Below, piece after piece: positions 11,408 to 24,129 of a stretch of 64,000 nucleotides of DNA (within the stretch, counting starts at the first letter, position 1; the number at the start of each line of letters is the position of its first letter). The stretch is from NCBI GenBank assembly GCA_036937835.1, contig CM072864.1, positions 4,961,001 through 5,025,000 of the forward strand. The letters run 5' to 3'. The DNA is from Pampus argenteus (lineage: Eukaryota > Chordata > Actinopteri > Scombriformes > Stromateidae). The translations under genes were made by a program, and so were the position numbers. The notes beneath the pieces are model-generated. The model was not told the origin of the DNA, made no database searches, and worked only from the letters and a program-made list of their open reading frames with translations.

Positions 11408-14021
11408 TCTGACACGAGACAGGTCGCAGCGATCTGCTCTCAAAGAGAAGTAAAGTACAGAAACTACAAGCTGGAAATTTACCCCGCGTTCCTCCAGTGA
11501 AGTTAAATTATTAGATGCTGTCTTACTTACATCTGTCCGGACCAACTGTGTGTGTTGCTCTGATTGGATTGTTGGCCAAGTCCACATGTTGCAAAGAAAT
11601 TCATTACAACACTTCCAGCAGGGAACATGTAAGCAAGGATTTCCCTTTATTGGGTCAATATCATCATATTACAGCAACTACTGTTACTTCTACCTCAACT
11701 ACAGCAGCAGCTACAGCAGACAGCATCACTTACTTGAAAAAGGTCAAGAAAGGATGGAAAGATGACCCCTGCAAGCGTGTCCACAAACATCCCAAAATAA
11801 AAGCGTGGAGACTTCTGACTATTCACACCCCGAGTATTGGAGTTTGATCTTACACAGTGGCCTATTGAGGCCATATTAAAGATGCAACGAAACCAATTAT
11901 CATTTTCCAAATCAATTAATCTGCTAATTAGTATTCATTTGGCAGATTAGACATCAGTAACTGTGGTAAAAAAAAAAAAAAGTCCAAGAATATTATCACA
12001 AGAGGGTCCAAAACATACCGTCAGTGTGGGAGAAGTCGTGAATTTGTCTTTAAGGTAATAAAATAAAAAAAGAGTGTCACCTGGGAGCGTTATGGGGGGA
12101 AGACGAGCTTCTCTTTCAGAGCGATTCGATGGCAGAAACAGGCAGCTGATAAGGATGACTGTTTCCTGTAAGCAGCCGGTGTTGGCTATGAGATACGCAG
12201 GCCTCTATAGAGACGGGTCCCTGCTCTACATGTGTTGCATAATGAGCTGTGTACAAACTACTTCATGGTTTCTTGTTTTGGATTTAATATCCAATAGAAG
12301 CATAGATGAGTAACTTTATATGGACATGCAGTAAGGATGTAAGAGTATTGTGGAGGGTTCGAGATCATTTGGACAACATGGCATATCCACTCACTGTGTT
12401 GTGGGCCTGTTTTATCTCTATATTGAATGACTAGTGTGGACCGAACAGGACTTTCTACTTGTCTTCTGCTCTTTTAAATACTGATTTAGTTTTTGTTATT
12501 CTTCTTCCATATTAGAAAGGGCCATTGTGTTTGCTGTTTGTGTAGCTATGTCATTTTCTATTTATTTATTTATTTATTTATTTTTAAGAATGACAAACAT
12601 TATATATATATATATTTATGAAATAAGGGGATACAAAAACAAAATGATCAACGATAATATAGATAGAGATATAAAAGAATATTCAAAATAAGCTGAAAAG
12701 GAAATAATTATAAGATGATGAGAAAGGGGGATTTTAGTTTGACCTTTTAAAACATTTGGCAACTTCTCCCGGTTCACCGGATCACCTGATTCAGCTCAGC
12801 TTCCTGAACTGCAGGATCATCATGGACAGATCAATAAAACAATAATCAATCCATGACACATAAACACATTCCGGCGGTTAAGAGAGCAGATCTGGGATCC
12901 GCCTCCTCTTCCTCCAGACCTGCTGTCACGGCTGCTCATGTGATCAGTGATCACAGACACACACACTGAGCTGCACCCAGAGGTAACAGCGTCTTTATTC
13001 TGTATTCACACCGCTGCTGCTGCTCCGTTACACCGTTACACCGTTACACCGAGAGGAATAACCGCGGTAAAAACAGCGTGTTTGTCTCGCTTTGTAACGG
13101 GATTAACCAGCAGGAGTCAGTGGTCAGATTCAGCTGGAGAACTCGGTTATTGATTTCTGATGAGGCTTGCAGAAAAACATTTTCACCACTGCTGCTGCTG
13201 GGATGCATGCAGGCAGCAGTGATGAATCATGAGATGATTAATATGAGAGGAAACACAAATAATTTCATTTTTTTCTCTCTCTAATCTTTGATCTTTGGTG
13301 AAAATATTGGATCATTTGTTGAAATGAAACCATGTTTGTTTGGTTGTTCCTGTATCTTCCTGTGGATTCAAGGCTGTCACATGACTCCTTGATCTTCTTG
13401 TCACTGTCACTTTAGTTCATTAAGACTCTTGGCTGTATGTTTGTGCTTGTTGCTGCATGACACAGAATACATGTGGGACTGATCGGACAACTTTCTGATG
13501 CTATTGCATTATGGATGAAGAATCTAAAGTGCCTAAAAACCTTTGCACAGCGCTGTATCGAATTCATTTCTACCTCATTGTCCCTATCAAATAATAACGG
13601 AGAAGTGTTAAATGTTAAATAATAATAATAATAATAATAATGTCAGTAATTCTGATGTTACCAGAGAAAAACTGGATTCTTTTGATGAATCCACTCACAT
13701 TTTTTAGAAAATAGTTGCAACCTTAGAAAGAAAAAAACAACCAACCGTAGCTCCAGAGTTAATCAACAAGGCAAATACTCAGAACTGCAAAGTTTATATT
13801 TAAATATCTTTATATTTCAAGTAAAGTCACTTAATCTGTCAGTCAACAGTGACTTAATGAGCATAATGTATAATAAATACTTAGTGTATTAGTTATATGT
13901 TATATTAGTTTTATGAAATGACTTGATAACAGCCCGTGTTTCAGACGATCAGAAGTTGATGATGAGTATTTCCCAGGATCACAAAGTATACATGCAACCA
14001 GGAAGTTCAGAACACGCTAAA

Positions 14022-14023
<2 letters not shown>
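11408..14023. other. spacer between TMEM272-like gene and renbp
   Basis: Mostly AT-rich with simple repeats: a TTTA run and a TA run at 12555-12620, and an AAT run at 13618-13641. The 12890-13150 part is richer in CpG and contains tandem ACACCGTT units near 13030. It is the best place for the renbp promoter and a non-coding first exon, because the renbp coding start lies just after a splice acceptor (TTTAG at about 14139-14143). No coding sequence was recognised. Confidence 0.45.
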
Positions 14024-14057
<34 letters not shown>

Positions 14058-14098
14058 ACACGTGTGTGTGTGTGTGTGTGGGTGTGGGTGTGTGTGCC
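14024..14098. repeat. AC tract followed by GT tract (near-palindrome)
   Basis: About 30 bases of (AC)n, a short GTCAAC spacer, then (GT)n with two extra G positions. The two tracts are complementary, so the region can form a long hairpin or cruciform. It ends about 55 bases before the renbp start codon, just upstream of the acceptor that precedes it. Confidence 0.9.
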
Positions 14099-14152
14099 AC
14101 ATGTAGACATGTCTTTCACCACTGATTTCCATCGTTCCTTTAGAAGGGAACA

Positions 14153-17100
14153 ATGTCTGTGTTGAAGCTGGAAGAGTGTCGAGAGCGGATCCGTACAGAG
14201 CTGGACGATGTAGTGGACTTCTGGCTGAAATACTCTCATGACACTGTACATGGGTACTGTACTTACTCTGCATGCATGCTAATGTCTACTTGAGACTACA
14301 CGAATGTCATAATCAACTTACATTTCTATCAGTCGTGTTCATCTGTGTCATTGTGATGAATGTGAATGGCTTCTTCTTGTTTCAGAGGCTTCTTCACTTG
14401 TATTGGGAGGGACGGGAAGGTTTATGATGAGCTGAAGTACGTCTGGTTGCAGGGTAGACAGGTGAGACTGTGATTGGAGGAGTTTCCACAGAATATGATG
14501 CGATATGCACAATTGTCATGACAGTTTGATTTGTTATATTGCGTCGATCTGCGTGTCGACCTCTTAAATTGAACTGGTTAAGGTTGCGAAGTGAATTTCA
14601 GTGTAAGCTAACAATAAAGTCATATCACATTGTAAATATGTGATATGTTTATTTCACAGGTGTGGATGTACTGTCGTCTGTACCGAACCGTGGATCGATT
14701 CCGCAAGCCTGAAATTCTTGAAGCAGCGAAAGCCGGTATGTGTGAATGTACAGCTTCGTTCTGCAGGATTAACCGATTGAGTTAAGAGCAAAAACTGTTT
14801 GGATGTGTCACTTTCGCCCCCCGGAGTAAGATATGTCAACGGTTTCCTGTCTGATTAAAATGACATGCTGTTGATTTTCATGGTCCCCAGAGGATTTGTG
14901 ACATCTAGCTTCGAAAAAATGACGAAATCTTTTGATCTAGCATCAGCTATATACTGATCTTTATGCTATGCTTTTTGCAGTTAATATGCAAGAAATCAAC
15001 ACACAACATTCTACATTTTTATACTAGCAGGAAATGATGCAATATGTGCTCTGTTCCTATGTTGCTGCCAGTTTAAGACACGCCTGCTAACTGCTTTGAG
15101 TGTACACACATATGAGTCTATAGCTATGCTAGCAGCTCTGTTGTAGTACACCTACTAACTGCTTTGAGTTTACACACATATGAGTCTATAGCTACGCTAG
15201 CAGCTCTGTTGTAGTACACCTGCTAACTGCTGAGTTTACACACATATGAGTATATAGCTACGCTAGCAGCTCTGTTGTAGTACGCCTGCTAACTGTTCTA
15301 AGTTTACACACATATGAGTCTATAGCTATGTTAGCATCTCTGTTGTAGTACTCCTGCTAACTGCTTAGTTTACACACATATGAGTCTATAGCTACGCTAG
15401 CACCTCTGTTGTAGTACACCTGCTAACTGCTTTGAATTTACCACTTATGAGTCTATAGCTATGCTAGCAGCTCTGTTGTAGTACACCTGCTAACTGCTTT
15501 GAGTTTACACACATATGAGTCTATAGCTACGCTAGCAGCTCTGTTGTAGTACACCTGCTAACTGCTTTGAATTTACCACTTATGAGTCTATAGCTATGCT
15601 AGCAGCTCTGTTGTAGTACGCCTGCTAACTGCTTTGAGTTTACACACACATATGAGTCTATAGCTACGCTAGCAGCTCTGTTGTAGTACACCTGCTAACT
15701 GTTTTGAGTTTACACACTATTTAAAACATACAAGTCTATAGGTATGCTAGCAGCTCTGTTGTAGTACACCTGCTAACTGCTTTGAGTTTACACACTATTT
15801 AAAACATACAAGTCTATAGGTATGCTAGCAGCTCTGTTGTAGTACGCCTGCTAACTGCTTTGAGTTTACACACATACGAGTCTATAGCTATGCTAGCAGC
15901 TCTGTCAGGCTGTACTACCACAGCTGTGTTTTGAGCTAAATGCTAACGTCAGCATGTTCACAATTGCAATATTAACATGTTCATCATTTTAGTTTGGTTT
16001 GTTAGCATGTTAGAATTTTGCAATTTTTAGCACTAGACACAAAGTACACAGTGAGTTACCTCCATACCGGTTATCAGAATGTATGCTTTCTAAATGTTTG
16101 TAGTTTAAAATAATTTGGCTTTCAAATTCACACTTAACCACAGTTAAGGGTTAGCGACGCAAATGAGTTAATGGAGCTTAAGTGTCACATGTTCACAGGT
16201 GAATCTTTGCAGCAGATGGTGCAACATAATGTTCTTTTATAGGTGATTAATGGCAGCCATGATGGTGTTTGCTCTGCACTTTCTGCTAATTGTCCTTGAG
16301 GCAGAGCAAAGTGCAAAACATGTTATCCCTGTCGAGTGGAAACTTTGGATCTGCAAAATGTCACCTTTCCAGGAAACAAAAGCAGCAATGCTTTTTAGCT
16401 TCTCCACCATTTGTTTGCGCTTTAATTGATCTTTAATCTTTACCTAGATTTGGAGTTAAATATCTTCCATGTGACAATAATATATTTAAGAAGATTTCCA
16501 CCATTTAGCACAACAGCACAAGATTGAACCTTGTATTTCATGTTTTTTATCTTGCATATTGTGTCAAACTGACGTATCTGCTCATTAGCTAATACACCCT
16601 TGTTGTGTTTACGTTTCAGGTGGAAAATTCCTGAGAAGGTTTGGACGTGTTTCCAACAGCAGTGGCCAGTGGAAGTGTGCCTTCTGCTTAACAAGAGATG
16701 GTAAAACGGTCAAGATTCAGAGGACCATATTCAGCGAGTGTTTCTACATCATGGCCATGGATGAACTGAGCAGGGTCACTGGTGACAAGGACATGCAGGT
16801 ACGAAGAAATTGTTAAGATTACTGCGTATTATAAAACAACATCTGGCTGAGTAATGCAGGAGGTTTCATTTCTTTCCCAAACATGCTTCATTTCACCTCC
16901 ATTCACAACATGATCACACTGATAGGCAAGGCTTCTGCTCTGTTCTGTTACTAGCTGGAGGCTGAACAGATGATGGACCAGCTGATCTACTGGGTCCGGG
17001 TGGACCCGACAGGCCTGGGCCGGCCCCAGCTTTCTGGAGACATTCCTACCAACAGCATGGCAGTTCCCATGATGCTGCTGTGTCTGGTGCAACAACTCAC

Positions 17101-18843
17101 TGAAGGCCGGGAAGCGGTTCAGAAGTACAGAGAGCTGGGAAGCTGGTGTGTACAGCAGATTCTACAACATGTCCAGGTATGGACTCATACAGTAGGGCAT
17201 GGCTGGTGCTGCAGAGTTGAAATGACTTGCCAGAGCTACTGTATGTGATTACAAAGAGGGTCACTTCTTAAGTCATTGTCCAATTATAGTCAGTCAGCTA
17301 TATGCAAGCTTCTTAATATGCAAAACATAATACTTGACGAGTGTTTTTCTTTGTACAGAGAGATGGCACAGCTATCTTAGAGAATGTGTCATTGGAGGGA
17401 GCAGAGCTGCCGGGTTGCCAGGGCCGACTGCAGAACCCAGGTAAACACTGTAATATCAATGGAGAAGCACGGGTCCAACTCTTCTCCCCTTCTTAGTTGC
17501 CTACCTCAACATTTTCCATGTTTCCTTTGTTGTCTTCCTGTCACGATGATCCATGCTGACCCAGGCCATGCCCTGGAAGCAGGCTGGTTCCTGCTTCAGT
17601 ACAGTGCAGAGCAGGGAGACGAGGATCTCCAGAGGACAGCCATAAACAAGTTTGTGGAGCTCCCCTATCAGTACGGCTGGGATACACAGCACGGTGGCCT
17701 CTTCTACTTCCTGGATGTCGATGGGCTCTGCCCCACGCAGGTGAATCAATCATCTCTGCACATGGAAGAGTTTTCCTTTAGACAGTGGATATTTTTTGGG
17801 GTATTGTTTGCATGTGGTTGGTCTAGTAGATTTTGTGTGATACGTCTTGTGTATTTGTCCAGTTGGAGTGGAATATGAAGCTGTGGTGGCCTCATTGTGA
17901 GGCTCTCATCGCCTTCCTGATGGCCTACAGCCAAACCAAGAAGCCAGAGCTGCTGGAAAGGTTCTCTCAAGTTTATGAATACACCCTGAGCCATGTGAGT
18001 TTTACGCTGCAGTGCCAACAAGATATGTTGAATATATACTTTTTTTTTTTATTTTAATGCCTAATATACTGATTCTGTGCAGTTTTCCGATGCTAAGAAT
18101 GGAGAGTGGTTTGGCTATTTGACACAAGAAGGAAGAGTGGCACTGGATTTTAAAGGAGGGCCTTTTAAAGGTAAAAACACCACTGAGACATAGTATTGAC
18201 GGAAAAACCACATTTATCTGCTGTTCATACTGGTTAAAAGATCCCCTTCAAATGTGCTTCAAATCATTTGGGCACCTGACTGTGTTTAAAACAGTGAATC
18301 CGTCCTTTAAGTGTAACGCTCAGTCTAACAGCATCGTAAATCTGGGACAACTCTGTGACGGAAAAATATGCAACGAAACCATCACAAACTCTATAACGCT
18401 GTCTCATATTCAGGCCAGCTGTGCAATAGTTGACGCACATCCTTTTCCTGGTGGCAGACAAGTGAGGCTGATGGTGTTATTACTCTGTAGCCATTACACT
18501 ATGCAATCAACGTTTACTTCATAAGAAGTTACAGGAAAAAAACGTTATAATGATCTGTATGAACAAGAGGAATGATTACAGCAAGAAAACCTTTAAACAG
18601 ATGGACACTGTAGTTTTTTTTATTTGCATTTCTTGACCAACAGCTGGGTACAGTGAAGTCCTGTGCTTGCTTACTCATTTAAGTTTAGTAACCACACCTG
18701 AGGATCTTGGGTCCGGTGCAGTTCCCTGCTTTGTCCAGTGGCTTAAATAGTTCTGCTTCTCTTCTTCAGGGTTCTTCCATGTGCCTCGCTGCCTGTATAT
18801 GTGCGAGCGTATTCTGGATGACCTGCTGGCAAACAAGGACTGA
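14153..18843 (+). CDS. renbp: N-acylglucosamine 2-epimerase (renin-binding protein)
   Basis: Ten coding exons: 14153-14253, 14386-14461, 14660-14735, 16620-16798, 16955-17176, 17359-17440, 17565-17740, 17863-17994, 18083-18170 and 18770-18843. They join without a phase break into 401 residues, close to the mammalian enzyme of just over 400. RENBP interconverts N-acetylglucosamine and N-acetylmannosamine in the cytosol, in amino-sugar and sialic acid turnover, and binds renin in mammals. Family signatures in order: VDFWLKYSHDTVHGGFFTCI, DELKYVWLQGRQVWMYCRLY, IFSECFYIMAMDEL, LQNPGHALEAGWFLLQY, QYGWDTQHGGLFYFLD, KLWWPHCEALIAFLMAY and the end GFFHVPRCLYMCERILDDLL. The repeated helix pairs and conserved His and Trp residues fit the (alpha/alpha)6 barrel. 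Intron 3 is enlarged by a minisatellite. Intron 9 holds MITE pieces. Confidence 0.96.
15079..15906 (+). repeat. 68-bp minisatellite in renbp intron 3, about 12 copies
   Basis: Units of about 68 bp carry the core CACCTGCTAACTGCTTTGAG, TTTACACACATATGAGTCTA, TAGCTACGCTAGCAGCTCTG and TTGTAGTA. Variants with ACGCCTGC, with a short 'ATTTACCACTTATGAG' form, and with an inserted ACTATTTAAAACATACAAGT occur. The last two kinds are each present twice, spaced as if blocks of two or more units had been duplicated. Confidence 0.93.
18265..18611. mobile_element. MITE fragments in renbp intron 9
   Basis: Pieces such as TTGGGCACCTGACTGTGTTT, AGTGAATCCGTCCTTTAAG and AGAGGAATGATTACAGCAAG match parts of the same dispersed family as 5909-6230 and 33290-33570. 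Their order is rearranged compared with the fuller copies. Confidence 0.5.
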
Positions 18844-20253
18844 GCCTTCAGACACGGATGTCACGATTGAATGTGATTTGTGATTCTATTTGCTGATAAT
18901 CAGGTTATAAAGCAAAATTACACTCGATTTGAAATATGCATTGCTGCAACTTGTTTCATGACAAACGCTGCTGTGATTTGTCTACAAACTCCACACACAC
19001 ACACACACACACAAACAACCCAGCCTGCAGGACTGTGTGCCTTCGACATGTATACTGAACATCCAAAGACATTTTAAAACAGATCTACTGATCTTTACAT
19101 TCTTTTCATTCCAGCGTATACAGCTAGCAACTCTGCTAAATCATTATTATTTTTTTATTTTTTTTACCAACTGCTATTTCAACATACTTATGAACCATAA
19201 TGTGTCAGAAGAAGGGCATTTACAGCGCTTTGCAGCCAGTAAATGGAAATATTAATATTATTAATTGAAATATTAAATGATTATTAAATGTGATTTTATT
19301 GAATTCATTTGTAATCAGAAAGTTTCAGATGTGACATGTGATCTACACTATTATACAATATAAGTCAATGGATGACTGTTGAGTCTATAATACATATGGA
19401 AAAAAAATTGCATCTGTTTTGATTTTATAGATATATATATATATATACATATTATCACTAATTTAAAGGCCTTTGCAGGTGTTTTGAGTTAAAGAACCTT
19501 TCCACAATATTCTAATTTTCTGAGGTTTTTTTTATTAGTTATCATTTATAATCATCAGTGTTAAAAGAAATAAACACTTCAAATATCTCAGTCTATGTGA
19601 AATGAATGTGTACATTATACAAGTTTTTTATATATTTTTTTTTATGTGATTCCACCAAACAATAATTTCTCCATAATAGATGAGAATTATGAAAATTATA
19701 CACTCAAAAAAATGATATCAACAGTTTGTTGTAAAGTGAGCCGCTTGAATCTGAGAACAAATGTGAGCGGATGTCTGAAGAAAGCAGCGTTCAAGAGCTC
19801 CAGTTTATAAACACTACTGTACACGTTATGTACGGCGTCGTTACGTAAACATAAACATTAAATAAAACACACAGCATCAATTTATTCAAAATATGTCTTC
19901 AAAAAAAACTCTGCTTGGTAAACTTTACACTAAAACCCTAAAACCACGCTGTTCATTGGTTTTGCTCCATTGAATATATCCCGTGTAACAGACCGGAAGT
20001 GTGATGAAGGAATGCCGTACAGAACCGGAAGTGGAGAAGTGAAGAAAACTGAAGGAAGGCGGAGAGTAAAAGATGTTATTTGTGCAAATAAAACAGCGGT
20101 GTCTTTGATCTCTGACCATGTCGAGGGCTGTAGGAAACAAGCGAACATAACTAAACGTGTTTTAACGTTACTACATGTGTAAACCATGGGACGTACGTAA
20201 AGCTCCGTCCAGGGATTTATATTCATAAACCAGGTTACTCTGGTTAATGCGTC
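18844..20253 (+). promoter_or_regulatory. renbp 3' UTR, repeat relic, and lrif1 promoter
   Basis: The first part is renbp 3' UTR and AT-rich spacer with a CA run at 18993-19014. At 19465-19640 lies a relic of a dispersed repeat (ACAATATTCTAATTTTCTGA, TGTACATTATACAAGTTT) that recurs at 24130-24285. The part from about 19780 is CpG-richer and looks like the lrif1 promoter. It has two perfect ETS-type sites ACCGGAAGTG at 19992-20001 and 20024-20033, about 230-260 bases before the lrif1 ATG, and no TATA box. Confidence 0.5.
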
Positions 20254-23200
20254 ATGTATCCTGCGAGGAAAGAAGCGGACGCACTTTACAGGTAACAGTT
20301 CAAGTAATGACTCACAATGTGTGTAACATTCAGAGCATTACATAGCAGAGTTTTCCATGTAGTCCGTGTTTCCTGGTTATTTACACTCAATGTCACGTGT
20401 CGGTGTAAGAACTTGTCCTAATAAGACTATGACAGGATTGGAATCCAGGATTCTGATTAAAACTAAATTAAACCTTAAATTAACTGTTTGACATTGTGGG
20501 AAATAAACATAAAAATTTAAACATGTCTTTCCCGCTCTAATCATTACTGTACCTCACTGACATACTGTGTTTTTGTGCTTTGTTGTTGTTGTTTTTTCCT
20601 CAGTGGGACTGGTGTGTTCTACCAGGCAATGCCTGCTGTTGGAGCTGATGGAAAGAACATCATGAAACTGATTCCTGTACAAATGGTCAATGGGAAGTTT
20701 GTCCAAAGTCAAATGAGCAAACCCAAAACGGCTCCGAAACCACAGAAAGCTACAAGCATAAGGGTCGCCTCTGCACCTGTTCACATGGGAAAAACAGCAG
20801 CCGCCCAGCACATTGTCAGGGAGCAGGGTTCCTTTATGAATGCCTCACCCCGTCAAGTAGGTGTAACAGATCAATGTTCGGATCTTTGTAATTCATTGAA
20901 TAAGTATCCACTACAACAACAGACTCTAAACTTGACCTCAGACTGTGAGAAGTCAGTAAGACTCCCAGTCACTGTAAAATCTCCAGCACTCCCAAGAGGA
21001 CAGTACCTTCAGATTCCCTCTAATGCACAAGTCCGAACAGTCCCAGTATCCCAACTCCCCCCGGGTCTCAAGAAACAGATTTTTACTTCATCAGCCAGCT
21101 CGAGTTCAGGCTTACCCAGCGTGGTCTATGTGTCGCCTGTGATGACCGTTAATCAAAGCAATTCAGTACCCGAGAGACTTTCAGAGACGTCAAATATGAC
21201 TTCGCCTTCATCGGGACGATTCAAACCACATTTGAAATTAATTCCAAAGGTTTCACAAAGGCCCAACAGCCCCATAAAGTGGGTGATTGAAGAAGAAGAA
21301 GAAGAAAGCTTCAGAACGGCAACTATTGACCCGCTTGTTTCTCCTTGCGTTACTTCAGAGATTCTTCAAGCTGTGGCAGGGAGAGAAGTCGCCAATCACG
21401 AAATCACGACAAAAGAGACGCCCGTTTCTCCATCGAGTTTAGCCAAAATTGAAAAAGGTCACCATGACGCTTTGGTCATGTGCAATGGGAAGGTGTTTTT
21501 TGTGGCCAAAAAGTGTAAACAAGCATTGAAATTAAGAAGGAGGGAAGCTGATCCACCTACAGCAGCACCAAAAACTTACCACGTCAAGAAAACCAGAATA
21601 CCGCCATCGCAAAATTCACTTGGGCAAGACTCCAGGATTATTATCCCTGACGAATCAGATGAAGTGATTGACCTTTGCAACGATGATTGTCCAGACGACT
21701 CGTCTCAACGAGCAGCGCCAGCTTGTACGTCGACTCATCTGGATGAAGACAATGTAATATTTGTATCATATATTCCACCGAAATCTGAGCCAACACAAGA
21801 TATGATACAGAGAGCGGTGAAGGAAAGAAAGGAAACTGAGCAGACAGACGCAAGGAGCTCGGACAGTGTGACGGAACAACAGAGCCTGGACGGTGCTACT
21901 AGTTCAGCCAGCGAATCCTTGATTGGCAGTAGTCCTCTCAGGGATCATCTAGCAAGCCATGGCAGAGTTGGAAGCTACTTTCTGAAAGGAGGAAAAGCTG
22001 GACAGTTAGTCAGCAGGGCCTCAAACACGAACCGTCAGGACAGCGCCTTCTCCCGACAGATGGAGAGCATGGAAGTAGATCTAGAAACAGAGAGTTTAGC
22101 CGACGCCAGCACGTCTGACAGCAGCAGAGAAATATGCTCTCAAACAGAGGACGCCTACAAAATGGAGGTGAGGGAACTTTGTTGCTTAGAAATTAGCCAA
22201 AAGCTGTTAAAGCTACAATACCAATTAGCCTTGGACGCTGTTGCATTAAGCTCTCTGATTGGATGTTTCTTCTTAAAAGTCCACAGTCTTGTACCTTCGA
22301 CTTTTCATGCAAGATCCAGATGTTTTCTAACACAGTTGTTCACCTTTTGTACTGATGATTAAAGCAGGTGATTTTCATGTTGTTTCAAGCCGTAGAGCTC
22401 AAACTCTTTAGTGACATAAACCCAAAATATCAGCTCCTTCTTCATGACTATATTGCAGGGAATCATGTAAGAGCAGGATATTACCGTATTTTTCGGCCAT
22501 AAGGCGCACCGGATTATGAGCAGCACTGTTGATTTTTGAGAAAATGTAATGAATTTAGATGAGCCTTATAGTCTGAAAAATACAGTAGTTATTGAGCAAG
22601 CATGTGCATTTAGTCAAAAACATTTTTGTCGTGCATGACATCACAGATGGATGTCTGGTAAATATGTTTTTTTATTATCAAAAGGTTGACTGTCGGTTGC
22701 CATTGACTGGCACTGCTGGGTACACAGTCTTTGAATATAAGGGCTGACTAGTGCCTTATTTATTGATTACAGAACACAGTATTGGCCACTTGAACCAGTG
22801 TTATTTTGTCTCACCTTCAGAGCTCAGAGCCACCTACAAATGGGACATTTTCACCGGCACCAAAACCCTGTCGCGTGGCCGACCACCTGCTGAGACAGAT
22901 ATTTGGGATTACAGCCGTCGTGAAAATTTCCCTGCAGAGGATCGATGAAGTGTCGGCTCTAGAGAACAAGTCCGTAAACAAACAGTCAGTGGAGGACGTT
23001 CAGGAAACAAATGGATTAAAAGAGAAGAAGCTTTATTTACATGACCTTTACAATCCACAAGAAACTGAAAGTGACAGTAAAAGTCTCCTCAATGTTAAAA
23101 GAGTGAACCTACTGACTGAACAGGAGCCTGTCACGCCAGACCTGTACACAGATATCAGACCAATCAAATGTTCTCTTTATAAGCAGACGGTTATGTTGAA

Positions 23201-23753
23201 GAGTAAGCACCCTTCAGGTCAAAGTTCACACAAGGGAATATTATGTGATGTTGAAACTGAGCCAGTGATTGGCTACGTTGAACCAATAGATGATGATCTC
23301 CCCAGCGCCGATGAAAACGACATCCCCAACTCACAAGCTCAGACTTGTGTTAGTCCAAATTCAAACAAGAGGAGAATGGGCAGGCCCAGGAAGCGCACGA
23401 TGTGTCCGTGCTGCATCCCCGGTGCTCTGGATCCTGCAGTGAAGTCCGGCGCGAGGTTAGAAGAAGCAGAGAGGTGGGAATGGAACACAGAGCAGACGAG
23501 TAAAAAAGGAGGGCGAACGTCCACAAAGACTCGAAGGAAAGACGGGAAAAGACCTGGAAGTAACAACTGTGTTACAGCCAAGAACAAGCAGAGCTGCAGG
23601 GCTTACGAGGTCCCGGCCAGTGGAAGCTTATCTGCGACATCTATGGACTCTGATGAACTAAAACAACACGGACGGATCAAAAGACTCAAAGAGCTTCTGA
23701 AAGAGAAAGAGGCCACTTTAGAAATGATGAGAAACGGTATGATTTCAGACTGA
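20254..23753 (+). CDS. lrif1: ligand-dependent nuclear receptor-interacting factor 1
   Basis: Three coding exons, 20254-20291, 20604-22167 and 22821-23753, join in phase to 844 residues (human LRIF1 is about 770). LRIF1 (HBiX1) is a nuclear protein that binds HP1 and SMCHD1 and acts in heterochromatin and in retinoic-receptor repression. Recognisable blocks: an N-terminal GVFYQAMPAVGADGKN (human has YQ-V-TIGSDGKN); LPVTVKSPALPRGQYLQIPS followed by VRTVPVSQLPPGLKKQI at about residues 133-175; PSVVYVSPVMTV; a hydrophobic block HDALVMCNGKVFFVAKK near 300; LLRQIFGIT...VKISLQRIDE in the last exon; a basic RRMGRPRKR stretch (AT-hook or nuclear-signal like); and a C-terminal coiled coil (RIKRLKELLKEKEATLEMM). 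The spaces between blocks are Ser-rich and poorly conserved. The start is in the short first exon, whose donor is AG|GTAACA. Intron 2 carries a MITE. Confidence 0.88.
22482..22588. mobile_element. MITE with terminal inverted repeats in lrif1 intron 2
   Basis: The left end TACCGTATTTTTCGGCCATA and the right end TATAGTCTGAAAAATACAGTA are imperfect inverted repeats about 26 bp long, around a core of roughly 55 bp. The 'CCGTATTTTTCGG..ATAAGGCGCAC' end is one I recognise from very abundant non-autonomous DNA elements in fish and other vertebrates. Confidence 0.8.
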
Positions 23754-24129
23754 AAAGCCAACATTTCAAACTCTAACGTTCTAACAGGTTTGCTGTCATA
23801 TCGTTTGATTGGTTTAATATACACACTGTTATTGCTACTAATTATTTTTGTTGGAATTAACAAGGACTAACACTGATACTGATTTTTATATATACTGATC
23901 CCGACGTCAAGAAACAAATGACATCTTAGAAAATGTAGATTGATGCTGGACTTTAGCTGGGTTGTGACAGAAGTGAAAATGTAGTGCCCTGTTAAGACAT
24001 GCTCATTAAATACTAATCCAGTATTTATATATTTTATTAGGACACTTATCTAAACTATTTGAAATGTATTATTATGAACACATTTATGAGCTGTAAGCAG
24101 CAAAAGCAAAAATTAAATTTCAAATTATA
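23754..24129. other. lrif1 3' UTR, nothing else seen
   Basis: AT-rich sequence after the lrif1 stop codon. No canonical AATAAA stands out, and no coding or repeat content was recognised. Confidence 0.4.

Noticed and set aside
11515..11910. Overlapping frames upstream of the TMEM272-like gene as extra exons
   Set aside because: No donor in the right phase leads to the exon at 11407, and the translations are low-complexity (Ser/Thr/Tyr runs).
12947..13284. Two open frames in a GC-richer patch before renbp
   Set aside because: No similarity to known proteins and no splice continuity with renbp; better explained as promoter or 5' UTR sequence.
15079..15906. Repeats in renbp intron 3 as possible tRNA or small RNA cluster
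   Set aside because: Units lack a cloverleaf, A/B boxes and conserved hairpins; they are simple tandem duplications.
20575..22362. The 595-codon frame taken as the complete lrif1 protein
   Set aside because: Its first codons lie in a pyrimidine tract before the acceptor at 20603, and its end runs past the donor at 22168 into an intron. The exon model starting at 20254 and ending at 23753 fits the family.
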